From NCBI RefSeq assembly GCF_022809715.1, contig NZ_CP094460.1:2232001-2296000 (forward strand): a stretch of DNA of 64,000 nucleotides. The letters are read 5' to 3'. Made by a program: the position numbers and the translations under genes. The stretch's first letter is position 1. Every line of letters begins with the position of its first letter. Source of the DNA: Burkholderia pyrrocinia. Its GTDB lineage: Bacteria; Pseudomonadota; Gammaproteobacteria; Burkholderiales; Burkholderiaceae. Shown here piece by piece: positions 53,791 to 63,328 of this stretch. The notes under the pieces were generated by a model. The model was not told where the DNA came from and did no database searches. It worked only from the letters and a program-made list of their open reading frames with translations.

Positions 53791-54938
53791 TACATGGACC
53801 TCAGGGACGCCACCCAACGATACGGGTTGTGTCGAATCGATTTCTGATAGACGGACAGCGTCGCGTCGACGAATCTGTCGAACGAGAACTCACGCTTGCC
53901 TTTCAGCCGCGCGCTGCGTCCCATCGCGCGGACGCAGCCGGGCTCGCGCACGATCGCGCGCAGGATCTCGCCGATCGCTTCGGGCTCGCGCGGCGGAACG
54001 ACCCATCCGTCCACGCCCGGCTCGACGTTTTCAGGCAGCCCGCCCACGCGCGTCACGATAGCGGGGCAGCCCAGCGACATCGCTTCGCGGCACGCGTACG
54101 ACAGGCTCTCGTGGTACGACAGCACGAACGACACGTCGATGATCGAGAACGGCGCGCATATGTCGTCGACCCGTCCGGTGAATACGGTGCGCGACGTCAT
54201 GCCGTGCCGCGCGATCTGCTCGCGCTGGTCGCAGGACGGCTCCGCACCGACCAGCAGCACGCGAAACCGCTCGCGCTCGTGCTCGGGCAGGCGGCCGAGT
54301 GCCGCGATCATGTCCATCCAGCCTTTTTCCGGCGCGGTGCCGGCGCTGCTGCCCAGCACGATCGCGTCCGCGCCCGACGGCCCGAACAGCGCGACCTTGC
54401 GGCGGCGGATCTCGTCGCTCGCCGGTCGTTCCGCGGCCTGCCTGCGCACGCCGTGCTTGACGACCGTGACGTTCCCGTACGGCGACCGGAGCGCGAGCAT
54501 GCTCGCGACATAGTCGCTGACCGCGATGGTGTGGTCGGTTGCGAGCCGTGCACGCAGCAGGTTGCCGAAGCTGTCGGCGCGATACGTGTTGTGCTTGGTG
54601 AGCACGACCGCGGGCCGGTGCCGGCACCCGAGCAGCGCCAGCATCACCTGCCGGTGATCGGCGGACCCGTTGACGTGAACGACGTCGAAGCGCTCAGCGA
54701 CGATCCGCTGGCGCAGCCGCACAAGCTCCTGGCACAGCCGGTTCCAGCGCGGCTTGAATTCCATGTCGAAGATGGCCACGTCGGGGCTGTCCTTCAGCAG
54801 CCGCGACAGGCGGCTTCCCTCCGGCGACGCGACGGTTACGCGGTGATGCCGGCTCATCGCGGCGGCGAGATCGCGGACGTAGGTATCCTGGCCGCCGCCG
54901 TAGTCGCCGTGGAAGTTGGTGTACAGAATGTTCATCAC
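53790..54938 (-). CDS. Glycosyltransferase family 4
   Basis: The 382-residue GT-B enzyme has an N-terminal acceptor domain (NFHGDYGGGQDTYVRDLAAA, then FDVVHVNGSADHRQV). Its C-terminal donor domain has the nucleotide-sugar motif: ESLSYACREAMSLGCPAIVT (EX7E, near residues 275-290) and GGLPENVEPGVDGW. It transfers a sugar to a lipid or polysaccharide. The start is ATG 54938 or 54935. With the 39-aa ORF and deacetylase it forms a small glycan operon; the glycan is unknown. Confidence 0.88.
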   Translation of the reverse strand: MMNILYTNFHGDYGGGQDTYVRDLAAAMSRHHRVTVASPEGSRLSRLLKDSPDVAIFDMEFKPRWNRLCQELVRLRQRIVAERFDVVHVNGSADHRQVMLALLGCRHRPAVVLTKHNTYRADSFGNLLRARLATDHTIAVSDYVASMLALRSPYGNVTVVKHGVRRQAAERPASDEIRRRKVALFGPSGADAIVLGSSAGTAPEKGWMDMIAALGRLPEHERERFRVLLVGAEPSCDQREQIARHGMTSRTVFTGRVDDICAPFSIIDVSFVLSYHESLSYACREAMSLGCPAIVTRVGGLPENVEPGVDGWVVPPREPEAIGEILRAIVREPGCVRAMGRSARLKGKREFSFDRFVDATLSVYQKSIRHNPYRWVASLRSM

Positions 54939-55470
54939 GATGCCGATTTTTCCCGTTCATTCATTGGGAGGACTGCTTATCAAGCGAACGACTCGCCCCG
55001 TCTCGAAAAAAGGCTCGAACGCGGCTCCGCATTCCCGACTCGCGATTGCGCATTGCCGCTCGGGCGTTACGGCAACGCGAATCATTTCGAAATATTACAT
55101 AGAGGTTACGTCCGGTAGTGTCGAGGTCTGCGCATCTTTGTGTGAATGTGTCGCGATCGTCTTCCCGTGTCGTCGCGGGCCGGCACGGGCGGCCTGTCCG
55201 TCGAGGTCGCGGCGCTCGATGGCCGCTCGCGCCGTTCGGCCGGATCGCGACAGAACCCGCTTTTACGGCGGTCGAATGGACGCGGATCCCCCCTTTGCTT
55301 TCAGATTTGAAAGCCGGCGCGCCATTTGCGTTAGAATGCCCCCCCTGCCCGCCCTGGCGACCGCCGGAAGCGGGCCTGTCGCATGCATGGCGACGTGAGT
55401 TCCGATTCGCAGCCGGACGCGAATGATTTTCCAGCCGTTAGAAGCACACGCTCTGTAATTTGGATTGCTA
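54939..55470. other. Divergent intergenic region
   Basis: It holds no supported gene. It separates the glycan operon (minus) from the symporter (plus) and must contain both promoters. Only the symporter promoter can be suggested (see 55307-55337). Confidence 0.4.
55307..55337 (+). promoter_or_regulatory. Candidate promoter of the symporter gene
   Basis: TTGAAA (55307-55312) and TAGAAT (55332-55337) each match well, but the 19-bp spacer is long. The leader would be about 130 nt. Confidence 0.4.
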
Positions 55471-56775
55471 ATGAAGAAGAAGCACAACATTACCAAGTAC
55501 ATCGTCGTCGCGATGATTCTTGGTATCGCAGTGGGTTACGCGTGCCATAGCGCGTTTCCCGACCCGAAGATGGCCAAGGAAGTCGCCGGCTACGTGTCGT
55601 TGCTGTCCGACGTGTTCCTGCGATTGATCAAGATGATCATCGCGCCGCTGGTATTCGCGACGCTGACCGTCGGCATCGCGCAGATGGGCGACGGCGGCGC
55701 GGTGGGCCGCGTGGGCGTCAAGGCGTTCGGCTGGTTCTTCATCGCGTCGTTCACGTCGTTGCTGCTCGGCCTGCTGACCGCGACGATCCTGCAGCCGGGC
55801 AGCCACCTGAGCCTGCCGTTACCGGCGTCCGACGCGGCCCTCAACCTGAAGACGGGCGCATTCACGCTGAAGGATTTCGTGGTTCACCTGGTGCCGAAAT
55901 CGATCGCCGAGGCGATGGCGAACAACGAAATCCTGCAGATCGTCGTGTTCTCGATCTTCTTCGGCACCGCGCTGTCCGCGCTCGGCGAAGCGGGCAAGCG
56001 CCTGACCGGCGTGATCGACGATCTCGCGCAGGTGATGCTGAAGGTGACGGGCGCGGTGATGTGGTTCGCGCCGGTTGCGGTGTTCGCGGCGCTGGCGTCG
56101 ACGATCACGACCGAAGGGCTCGGCATCCTGCTCACGTTCGCGAAATTCATGGCGAGCTTCTATCTGGCGCTGGCGCTGCTGTGGGGCGTGCTGACGCTCG
56201 CCGGCGTGACGTTCCTCGGCAAGCGCGCGTTCACGCTGATCCGGCTGATCCGCGAGCCGTTCCTGCTGTCGTTCGCGACGGCGAGCTCCGAGGCCGCGTA
56301 TCCGAAGCTGCTGGACGCGCTCGACCGCTTCGGCGTGAACCGCAAGATCTCGAGCTTCGTGCTGCCGATCGGGTACTCGTTCAACCTCGACGGCTCGATG
56401 ATGTACTGCACGTTCGCGGTGCTGTTCATCGCGCAGGTGTACGGCATCCATCTGCCGCTGGGCACGCAGATCACGATGCTGCTGATGCTGATGGTGACGT
56501 CGAAGGGGATGGCGGGCGTGCCGCGCGCATCGCTGGTCGTGATCGCGGCGACGCTCAACCAGTTCAACATGCCCGAAGCGGGGCTGCTGCTGATCATGGG
56601 CGTCGACATGTTCCTCGACATGGGGCGCTCGGCCACCAACGCCGTCGGCAACTCGATCGCGGCTGCCGTGGTCGCGAAGTGGGAAGGGCAGCTCGACGCG
56701 CCGCGTGACGACGACGATCCGGACGGAGGGCGCGTCATGCAGGTAAAGGTGCCGGAGACATCGGCATCGGCATGA
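55471..56775 (+). CDS. Dicarboxylate/amino acid:cation symporter (DAACS family)
   Basis: The 434-residue membrane protein has the DctA/GltP fold. It has a Ser-rich re-entrant segment (FATASSEAAYPKLLDALDRF), the later NLDGSMMY motif in GYSFNLDGSMMY, the TSKGMAGVPRASLVV hairpin, and a TM8 with MGVDMFLDMGRSATNAVGN. It takes up C4-dicarboxylates or acidic amino acids with H+ or Na+. The start ATG 55471 follows an AT-rich stretch without a strong ribosome site. Substrate cannot be set from sequence. Confidence 0.92.
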   Translation: MKKKHNITKYIVVAMILGIAVGYACHSAFPDPKMAKEVAGYVSLLSDVFLRLIKMIIAPLVFATLTVGIAQMGDGGAVGRVGVKAFGWFFIASFTSLLLGLLTATILQPGSHLSLPLPASDAALNLKTGAFTLKDFVVHLVPKSIAEAMANNEILQIVVFSIFFGTALSALGEAGKRLTGVIDDLAQVMLKVTGAVMWFAPVAVFAALASTITTEGLGILLTFAKFMASFYLALALLWGVLTLAGVTFLGKRAFTLIRLIREPFLLSFATASSEAAYPKLLDALDRFGVNRKISSFVLPIGYSFNLDGSMMYCTFAVLFIAQVYGIHLPLGTQITMLLMLMVTSKGMAGVPRASLVVIAATLNQFNMPEAGLLLIMGVDMFLDMGRSATNAVGNSIAAAVVAKWEGQLDAPRDDDDPDGGRVMQVKVPETSASA

Positions 56776-56827
56776 TGCGTGGCAACGCGGCGGCGACGGC
56801 GCATTGCCTGCTCCGCGATCAATGACG

Positions 56828-56874
56828 ATCGCCGGCCTGGATTCGAAACGGATTCAGGCCGGCGATTTGTTTTG
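56828..56874 (+). terminator. Strong rho-independent terminator
   Basis: ATCGCCGGCCTG (56828-56839) pairs perfectly with CAGGCCGGCGAT (56855-56866), and TTTGTTTT follows. It is 52 bp after the symporter stop. Confidence 0.88.
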
Positions 56875-57315
56875 TGGCAATGATTCCGCATTACGTGCGG
56901 TAGCTTTTTCCCGATTCGCCGGAAACGGCATTCGCGGTTTCAATCTTTCGTCGTTGAACAAGCGGCGATATTCCCGCAGGCGAACGGCCTGATTTCCCCG
57001 GTTTTCCCCATTCTCGATCGAGCGCGCAAGTGAACATTCACTGTCGCACCGCAGCGCCCGCTGTCGGGGTGCCTGATTGCCACGGGCGATGCGATCGAAG
57101 CCGATTCGGCGAAAAGCGCCATGGCACGGACGGTCCGCAATTTTTTTCGATTTATATAACGCTATTCTCGCCCTGCTCATTATCGAAGGCATGCCGCACG
57201 TAATACCGACTGCGCCGGATGATTCAGCGGAACAATTTACGCATCGCGGATTTCAAGCCATCCGGCCGGCCGTCCCCTCATGTGAATGTTTGCCCCATTC
57301 AGGAGAGCATCAGTC
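56875..57315. other. Leader region of the beta-propeller gene
   Basis: No supported gene. An AT-rich tract with TATAAC (57155-57160) may be the promoter -10; no clear -35 is visible. Confidence 0.35.
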
Positions 57316-59250
57316 ATGGTCGCTGGAAAACGTATTCAGGCTGCGCTTCTTGCCGCAGCAATCGCCGCGATCGCGCCGGCCGCTCATGCAGGCAACACCA
57401 CCGACTGGCTGGCGAACACGTACGGCACGCTCGCGGCCCACGTCGGCAACGTCGCACGTTCGATGTGGGTTGCGCCCGAAGGCGTGATCTACACGGCGTC
57501 GATGTGGGACGAAGATGAAGGCGGCGTCGCGATCTACCAGAACGGCAAGAGCGTCGGCTCGATGGGCGCGCATTCGGAATTCCAGGGCAGCGCGATCACG
57601 GGCAACGCGACGTCGCTGTTCGTCGCGCTGCAGCCCGGCAAAACCTACGGCAGCGGCGCGATCGGGCGGTACAACCGTGCCACGAAGTATCGCGACCGCG
57701 TGATCCAGATCAGCGCGGCGACCAACCAGCCGCGCATCGACGTCGTCACCGGGCTCGCGACGGCCGGCTCGCTGCTCTATGCGAGCGACTTCTACGGCAA
57801 TCGCGTGCGCGTGTTCACCACCGACGGCGTCTGGCAGCGGGACATCAACGTGTCGGCGCCGGGCGCGCTCGCGGTGGATGGCGCGGGCAACGTGTGGGTC
57901 GCGCAGAAGAGCGCGGGCTCGGTCGTCGGCTTCAGCCCGGCCGGCGCGCTGCTGAACACGATCCGGCTGCCGGCCGGGTCGAAGCCGTCGGCGCTGTATT
58001 TCGATGCGGCGGCCGGGCAGTTGATGGTGGGCGACGAAGGCCCCGACATGAACATCAAGCGCTATACGGTGTCGGGCCGGCCCGCGCTGGCCGGCACGTT
58101 CGGCGTGCGCGGCGGCTATCTCGACACGACGACGGGCATCAAGGGGCAGGTCGGCGCGCAACGCTTCACGCGCATCGCGGGGCTCGGCAAGGACAGCGCC
58201 GGCAATCTCTATGTGCTCAACAACCCGTGGGGCGGAAGCTGGGATCTCGGTCGCAATGGCGCTACCGACATTCATGCGTACGGCAGCACCGGCAGCCTGC
58301 GCTGGACGCTGCAGTCGCTGAACTTCGAAGGCATCGCCGCGCCGGACCCGGTCACGGACGGCGCGCTGTTCTACGGTGGCACGCATGTATACAGCGGCAG
58401 CGCGGGCGGCACGTTCGTCGCGAACACCGTCGATCCGTTCACGTACCCGTCGGATCCGCGCATCAACATGAGCGACACGCAGCGCGACGAGCATTTCGGG
58501 TTGCTCACGTCCGTCGGCGCGAACCGGATCCTCGTCGCGGCGGGCCAGAACCCGTCGGTCTTCTACTTCTTCCATTTCAACGCGGCGAACGGTTATATCG
58601 CGATTCCGGACGGATCGATTCCGGGCCCCGCATTCAACACGACGCAGCGCGTCACGAGCGGGTTCAGCATCGACAGCAAGGGCGGCGTGTGGGCCGGCCT
58701 CGACAAGACCGGCGCGATCTACCACTACCCGCTGACCGGTTTCGACGCGAGCGGCAAGCCGTCGTGGGGGGCGGGCGTCGCGACCCGCGTTCCCGCCAGC
58801 ATCCAGCCGCTGACGCGCATCGTCTACCTCGCGGACAGCGACACGATGGTGCTCGCGCAGGGCGCGGTCGGGACCAACGACTGGACGTCGATCGGCACGC
58901 GCATCGAGGTGTATCACGGCTGGAGCGCGGGCAACACGACGAAGCCGGATCCGGTGATCACGCTGCCGCACAGCGGCGCGAAATCGATCGATGCGGCCGG
59001 CAACCACCTGTTCGTCGGCTACTGGTTCAGCAGCAGCGGGCCGCTGTGGCCGAACGTCGACGCATTCAACCTCACCACCGGCAATCTCGACACCACGCTG
59101 GTCAACGCGAGCCCCGCGACCGTCGATACCAGCAGCGCGATCGATGCGATGTACAGCATTCGCGCGTACCGCCGATCGAACGGCGAGTATGTGGTGATGA
59201 AGAACAACGTGAAGGGGAACAGCATCACCGTGTATCGGTGGACGCCTTGA
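57316..59250 (+). CDS. Secreted beta-propeller (NHL/SMP-30-like) protein
   Basis: The 644-residue protein has a signal peptide ending AAHAGN (about residue 26). A long series of propeller-type blade repeats follows (GALAVDGAGNVWVAQKSAG; IAGLGKDSAGNLYVLNNPWG; GFSIDSKGGVWAGLDKTG). It resembles NHL-repeat or gluconolactonase-like proteins, but no catalytic residues can be assigned. AGGAGAG lies 9 bp before ATG 57316. It stands alone between terminator-like hairpins. A periplasmic or extracellular binding role is possible. Confidence 0.75.
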   Translation: MVAGKRIQAALLAAAIAAIAPAAHAGNTTDWLANTYGTLAAHVGNVARSMWVAPEGVIYTASMWDEDEGGVAIYQNGKSVGSMGAHSEFQGSAITGNATSLFVALQPGKTYGSGAIGRYNRATKYRDRVIQISAATNQPRIDVVTGLATAGSLLYASDFYGNRVRVFTTDGVWQRDINVSAPGALAVDGAGNVWVAQKSAGSVVGFSPAGALLNTIRLPAGSKPSALYFDAAAGQLMVGDEGPDMNIKRYTVSGRPALAGTFGVRGGYLDTTTGIKGQVGAQRFTRIAGLGKDSAGNLYVLNNPWGGSWDLGRNGATDIHAYGSTGSLRWTLQSLNFEGIAAPDPVTDGALFYGGTHVYSGSAGGTFVANTVDPFTYPSDPRINMSDTQRDEHFGLLTSVGANRILVAAGQNPSVFYFFHFNAANGYIAIPDGSIPGPAFNTTQRVTSGFSIDSKGGVWAGLDKTGAIYHYPLTGFDASGKPSWGAGVATRVPASIQPLTRIVYLADSDTMVLAQGAVGTNDWTSIGTRIEVYHGWSAGNTTKPDPVITLPHSGAKSIDAAGNHLFVGYWFSSSGPLWPNVDAFNLTTGNLDTTLVNASPATVDTSSAIDAMYSIRAYRRSNGEYVVMKNNVKGNSITVYRWTP

Positions 59251-59566
59251 CGGCGGTGCGGCCGGTTGCGGTGACGCATGCCCGTCGCCGTTTCGGCTGG
59301 CGGCGGGAATTTGTCGTACCGCGATCGTCACTGCTTGCGTGATGAACGGCGCGCGCAACGCGCGCTTCGCCGCCTTCGGCGGCCGCCCCTAACCTCCCGA
59401 CGCGCAAACGCGGTTCCGTGCACAATGACAGCGGCACGGGCGGAAGCTGCCTGTGCTCGCGATGATGAACCTGAACGACTGAACGGTTGCGTCGGCGTGT
59501 GGCAACGCCGGTGAACCTGCGCGGCATACCCCATGCCGCGTTTTCCAAGCACGAAGCGACCAAACG
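59251..59566. other. Intergenic region with hairpin
   Basis: GCCGCC-TTC-GGCGGC (59369-59383) is a perfect stem after the propeller gene, preceded by a GC-rich palindromic tract. No T-run follows. No gene is seen. Confidence 0.4.
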
Positions 59567-60424
59567 ATGAAGATGAAAACGACACCGAACCGCCTGTTGC
59601 TGATTGCCGTGCTGGCCGGCGCGCTGAGCGGTCCTGTTCACGCCCAGACGGCGGCTGCGTCGCAGCCGTCCGGCGCGACGGCAACCGTCGCGACCGTCAA
59701 CGGCACGGCGATCACGCAGGCGGACGTCGATGCGGTGCTGCGCGCGTCGGGGCAGCCCGACTCGCCGCAGATCCGTGACGCGATCAAGCAGCAACTGATT
59801 ACGCGCGTGCTGGTTCAGCAGGCCGCGGAGAAAGCGAACTACGCGGACAAGCCCGAGGTCAAGGCGGCGATCCAGCAGGCGAAGACGAATGCCGAGGTGC
59901 AACTGTACGTGCGCGACAACGTGAAGCCCGAGCCGGTGACCGACGAGCAGGTCAAGGCGCGCTACGACGCGCTCGTCGCGGCGCTCGGCAAGAACGAGTA
60001 CAAGCCGCGGCTGATCGTCGTCAGGGATCCGGCGACGGCCGCGACCGTGCTGAGCGAGCTGAAGTCGGGCAAGTCGTTCGACGGGCTGGCGCGCCAGTAC
60101 AGCATGGCGCCGAGCAGCGATGCCGGCGGCGAGCTGCCGTGGGTGAGCTTCAATACGCCGGCGGCGGAAGGCAAGACGGGCGGATTGCCGCTGCCGATCG
60201 CGCAGGCGCTCGAGAAATTGACGGTCGGTGCCGCGACGAAGGATTCGATCCCGGTCGATGGCGTGCGGGCCATCGTGAAGCTGGATGCGAAGCGGCCGAC
60301 GCAGGTGCCGGGCTTCGAGACTGCGAAGCCGGTGCTTCAGCAGCAGCTGCAGGCGATTGCGGTCGAGAAGGCGAGTGCGCAGATGATCGGCAAGTTGCTG
60401 AAGGACGCGAAGATCACGCAATAA
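59567..60424 (+). CDS. PpiC/SurA-type peptidyl-prolyl isomerase
   Basis: The 285-residue protein has a signal peptide ending VHAQT. A SurA-like N-terminal helical part follows (ATVNGTAITQADVDAVLRAS), and the parvulin domain is at about residues 140-240 (ATVLSELKSGKSFDGLARQY, SSDAGGELPWVS). It is a periplasmic folding catalyst. The start ATG 59567 lies just after gaccaaacg, with no strong ribosome site; an in-frame ATG two codons later is possible. Confidence 0.9.
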   Translation: MKMKTTPNRLLLIAVLAGALSGPVHAQTAAASQPSGATATVATVNGTAITQADVDAVLRASGQPDSPQIRDAIKQQLITRVLVQQAAEKANYADKPEVKAAIQQAKTNAEVQLYVRDNVKPEPVTDEQVKARYDALVAALGKNEYKPRLIVVRDPATAATVLSELKSGKSFDGLARQYSMAPSSDAGGELPWVSFNTPAAEGKTGGLPLPIAQALEKLTVGAATKDSIPVDGVRAIVKLDAKRPTQVPGFETAKPVLQQQLQAIAVEKASAQMIGKLLKDAKITQ

Positions 60425-60446
60425 CGCGGCGTCGATTTGTGACGCG

Positions 60447-60890
60447 TCACGCGCGCCAGACGAGGCTCGCACTCGTTTCCGTTTCCGTTTCCGATGCGGG
60501 CCGGAAGCCGAGCCGTTCGTAGAGCCGCCGCGCCGGATTGCCGTGCAGCACGCTGAGCGATACGCACACGTTCTCGCGTGCCGCATCGCTCAGCAGTTCG
60601 CGCAGCACGGCTTCGCCGATGCCCTGGCCCTGGCGGGCAGGGAGGATCTGGATCTGATGGACGTGCCATGCGCCGGCGGCGCGCGTCACCTTCAGCAAGC
60701 CGATTGCATCGGCGCCTTCGCAGACGATCATCGCGTTCTCGAAGTGCGCGCGGATGCGCCGGTCGTGCGCTTCATCGTCGGTCGGTGCGCCGACCCGTTG
60801 CAGGTGCCCGGTCATCGTGAGCCGGCGGAGGGTCAGCAGGAAGGGGAGATCCTCCAGGGTGGCAGGACGCAGATCGATCGCCGGTTTCAT
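60447..60890 (-). CDS. GNAT-family N-acetyltransferase
   Basis: The 147-residue protein has the GNAT core: LRPATLEDLPFLLTLRR at the start and the acetyl-CoA loop in VHQIQILPARQGQGIGEAVL (R/Q-x2-G-x-G/A as RQGQGIG, near residue 92). The end has LHGNPARRLYERLGF. Its substrate is unknown. ATG 60890 was chosen as the longer frame has a low-complexity leader. Confidence 0.88.
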   Translation of the reverse strand: MKPAIDLRPATLEDLPFLLTLRRLTMTGHLQRVGAPTDDEAHDRRIRAHFENAMIVCEGADAIGLLKVTRAAGAWHVHQIQILPARQGQGIGEAVLRELLSDAARENVCVSLSVLHGNPARRLYERLGFRPASETETETSASLVWRA

Positions 60891-60933
60891 GATGGATGAC
60901 GGGTTGGGTCGGGCGCCTGGCCTTCGACGCGGA

Positions 60934-61890
60934 TCAAAGGCCGGGCAACTGAATCTGCAAGCCGGCCGGGCGATGTTCGAGGACATCCGTGACCTCGTAT
61001 TCGGTTTTTGCGCCGTCCGAAGTTTGCCACTGCTGCATTCGGACATTGCAGACGAGCACATCCCCCTTGCTGAAGCTGATCTGGCTGTTGTTCACGCGCG
61101 ACAGGAAGCGGGTGTCCGTGATCGCCGCGTGAATCGTCGATGAGCCGTCGTACAGTCGCCACTTGTTGTCGTCCTTGAACGCGAGCGACACGATCGAGAA
61201 TGCCATCTTTCGATGCTCGTCGAGAAGGAGCGCATCGGCTTGTTCGGGCGCGAGAAACCACGCGATCTCGTTGCGGGTGACCGTCTCGATGATTTCCGTA
61301 TCGGTGCCGGCCGCGAACATCACGATGCCTTCCCGCGCGAGCGGCGCAAGGACTTGTGCGGTTGCGTTGCGAACGCGGACGTCGCGCAGCAGGGTGAGGA
61401 CGGGCAGGTCGATCTCGAGTTCGTCGCCGTCGACGTGCAGCACCGCGGTGTGGTCCTGCATCCGCACTTGCCGGATCTCGCGCCCGCGCAGCCATTTGAG
61501 GACGGCGAAGAGCCCCTTTCTTGCCCGGGGCGCGGCGATGCCGAGCGCGGTCAGGATCGTGACCGCATTGGCGAGCGCCGTGCCTTCGTTGCCGCTCAGC
61601 ATATCGCGCATGCGGCCGAGCAGCGATGTCGCGAGCGTGAAGTCGATGCCGAAGCTGCCGGTCTTGAAGCTGCCGCGCACGTTCACCTGCGGCCGAACCT
61701 GATCGCCGCACAGCGCGCGGGTCGACGCGTCGAGCAAATCGCCGATTGCAAGCAGCGCGGGTGCAAGTTCGCGCACGTCCATCTCGGACGATTCGAGCGC
61801 GGGCCCGTCGTACGTGACGCGAAATCGGCTCATTGCATCGAAGGGGCCGATATCGGCCGGGCCGGTACTGCTTCCATTGCGTGTGGACAT
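60934..61890 (-). CDS. Conserved protein of unknown function
   Basis: A soluble protein of 318 residues (299 if the ATG at 61833 is used). Visible blocks are FRVTYDGPALESSEMDVREL (about 23-42), a Gly-rich GSFKTGSFGIDFTLATSLLG (73-92) and a C-terminal beta-rich part with TRFLSRVNNSQISFSKGD. I cannot name the family. The neighbouring genes give no pathway context. Composition and frame are normal for the replicon. Confidence 0.75.
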   Translation of the reverse strand: MSTRNGSSTGPADIGPFDAMSRFRVTYDGPALESSEMDVRELAPALLAIGDLLDASTRALCGDQVRPQVNVRGSFKTGSFGIDFTLATSLLGRMRDMLSGNEGTALANAVTILTALGIAAPRARKGLFAVLKWLRGREIRQVRMQDHTAVLHVDGDELEIDLPVLTLLRDVRVRNATAQVLAPLAREGIVMFAAGTDTEIIETVTRNEIAWFLAPEQADALLLDEHRKMAFSIVSLAFKDDNKWRLYDGSSTIHAAITDTRFLSRVNNSQISFSKGDVLVCNVRMQQWQTSDGAKTEYEVTDVLEHRPAGLQIQLPGL

Positions 61891-62128
61891 GCGGAATGTT
61901 GGCTGGAGACGTGGACGATACCTGAAACGAACGCTTTCGGACGCCTTTCATGTTAGGCGTGATCGACCGGCTGCGCGCGATTTTGGCCGTCCGGCCAAGA
62001 CGACACGCTGACCTGTCCTGATAGCGCCCGGCAAACAACGAACTTTTCCGATACTTTCCCCGGTCACAATCGCCAGCTTGCGGGCGCGCCGAACGCGCTT
62101 GTTGCCGGCACAGCGAACGGATGGCGGA

Positions 62129-63151
62129 TCACGCCACTTCCGGTCGACGCGCGATCCGCTCCCGGATCTCCGGCGACGCAAGGCACGTGGCAACCGCTTC
62201 GTAGCCGGGCGCGCCCGGGTAGGGCGCCACGCGCGAAGGCGGGCTGTGATTGGCCGGGCACAGGATGATGGTTTCGTTCGGGCCGACCGCCGACAGGTCG
62301 AGAATCGCCGACGAGCGCGTCAGCACGAACAGCGGCCGCATCCCGGCGCTCGCGTGCTCGCGCAGATGGGTGATCAAAGCGTGTTGCGTGGGCCGGTCGA
62401 GATCCTGTTCGATCATGTCCACGACCAGCGCGCGCGGGCCATCCGCTTCGAGACTGACGAGCAGCGCGGTGAGTGCTACCGACGGCGTTGCACCGTAGCC
62501 AACGAGCGCGGCCGATGCGCGGTCGACGCGCGACTTCAGTTCCGGATCGGCGCGCAACGCATCGCATGCGGCAGCGCCATCGTTTTCCAGCCGATCGAGA
62601 CCGACGAACGCGGCGCCTGGCAGCGCGTCGGCCAGCCGAAGCGCCAGCCGCGTCTTGCCGCTTCCGAGCGAGCCGATGATGTAGTTCAACGGCCGGATAT
62701 CGCGACATTCGAACCACTCGCCGCCCCACGGCCACGGCAGGCTGAACGCGACGCCGGCGCCGGTATCGTCGAGCAGCCGCGTCAGTTCGCCGTCGGCGGG
62801 CATTCGGCCGCGCGCAAGGCCGGCGCGGATCGAGCGCACGCTGTCGACCTTGCGCACGAGATCCTGAATGCCGTGCTCAAGCACCGCTTCGTGAGCGGCC
62901 AGCGCGTCGTCCAGGCTGCGTGCGTCGCCATCGAGCACGTTCGCCACCTGTGCCAGACTGAGGCCGAGCGCTCGCAGTGCCGCAATGTCGGCCGCGCGTG
63001 CGAGGTCGTCCGGGCCATAGGCACGGTATCCGGCAGGCGTTCGCTCCGGTGTCACGAGACCGTGCTGTTCGTACAGCCGCAGCGCTTTGACCGATACGCC
63101 GAGCTGCGCGGCGGCGGCCGATGCGCTCAAACGGGGCGTGGACGTACCCAT
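62129..63151 (-). CDS. MerR-type HTH fused to a P-loop ATPase domain
   Basis: The 340-residue protein starts with a MerR DNA-binding domain (LGVSVKALRLYEQHGLVTPE, then GYRAYGPDDLARAADIAAL) and a linking coiled helix to about residue 120. A P-loop domain follows: Walker A YIIGSLGSGKTRLALRLADA (about 157-176) and a Walker B-like GPRALVVDMIEQDL (near 240). Typical MerR proteins are half this length and bind metals or drugs; an ATPase tail is unusual. No target gene is adjacent in a divergent position. Confidence 0.85.
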   Translation of the reverse strand: MGTSTPRLSASAAAAQLGVSVKALRLYEQHGLVTPERTPAGYRAYGPDDLARAADIAALRALGLSLAQVANVLDGDARSLDDALAAHEAVLEHGIQDLVRKVDSVRSIRAGLARGRMPADGELTRLLDDTGAGVAFSLPWPWGGEWFECRDIRPLNYIIGSLGSGKTRLALRLADALPGAAFVGLDRLENDGAAACDALRADPELKSRVDRASAALVGYGATPSVALTALLVSLEADGPRALVVDMIEQDLDRPTQHALITHLREHASAGMRPLFVLTRSSAILDLSAVGPNETIILCPANHSPPSRVAPYPGAPGYEAVATCLASPEIRERIARRPEVA

Positions 63152-63328
63152 CCGTCACCTCTCTCTGCTGTCGATTCGTTGCGCTCAGCATAAAGGCGAC
63201 CCCAAGGGCCGGGTCAAGCACGATTACGCGCGAAGGATCGAATACGCGAGCGCGCTGCCACTTGGTCGCTGGCCGCGGCCGGGCGCCATGCCCGATCGAC
63301 GGGATCGGGAAAGGCGCGGAAAGGCAGC

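Noticed and set aside
57310..59358. 682-codon minus-strand open frame
   Set aside because: It is antisense to the propeller gene, Arg/Ala/Asp-rich and without family features; high-GC genes produce such shadow frames.
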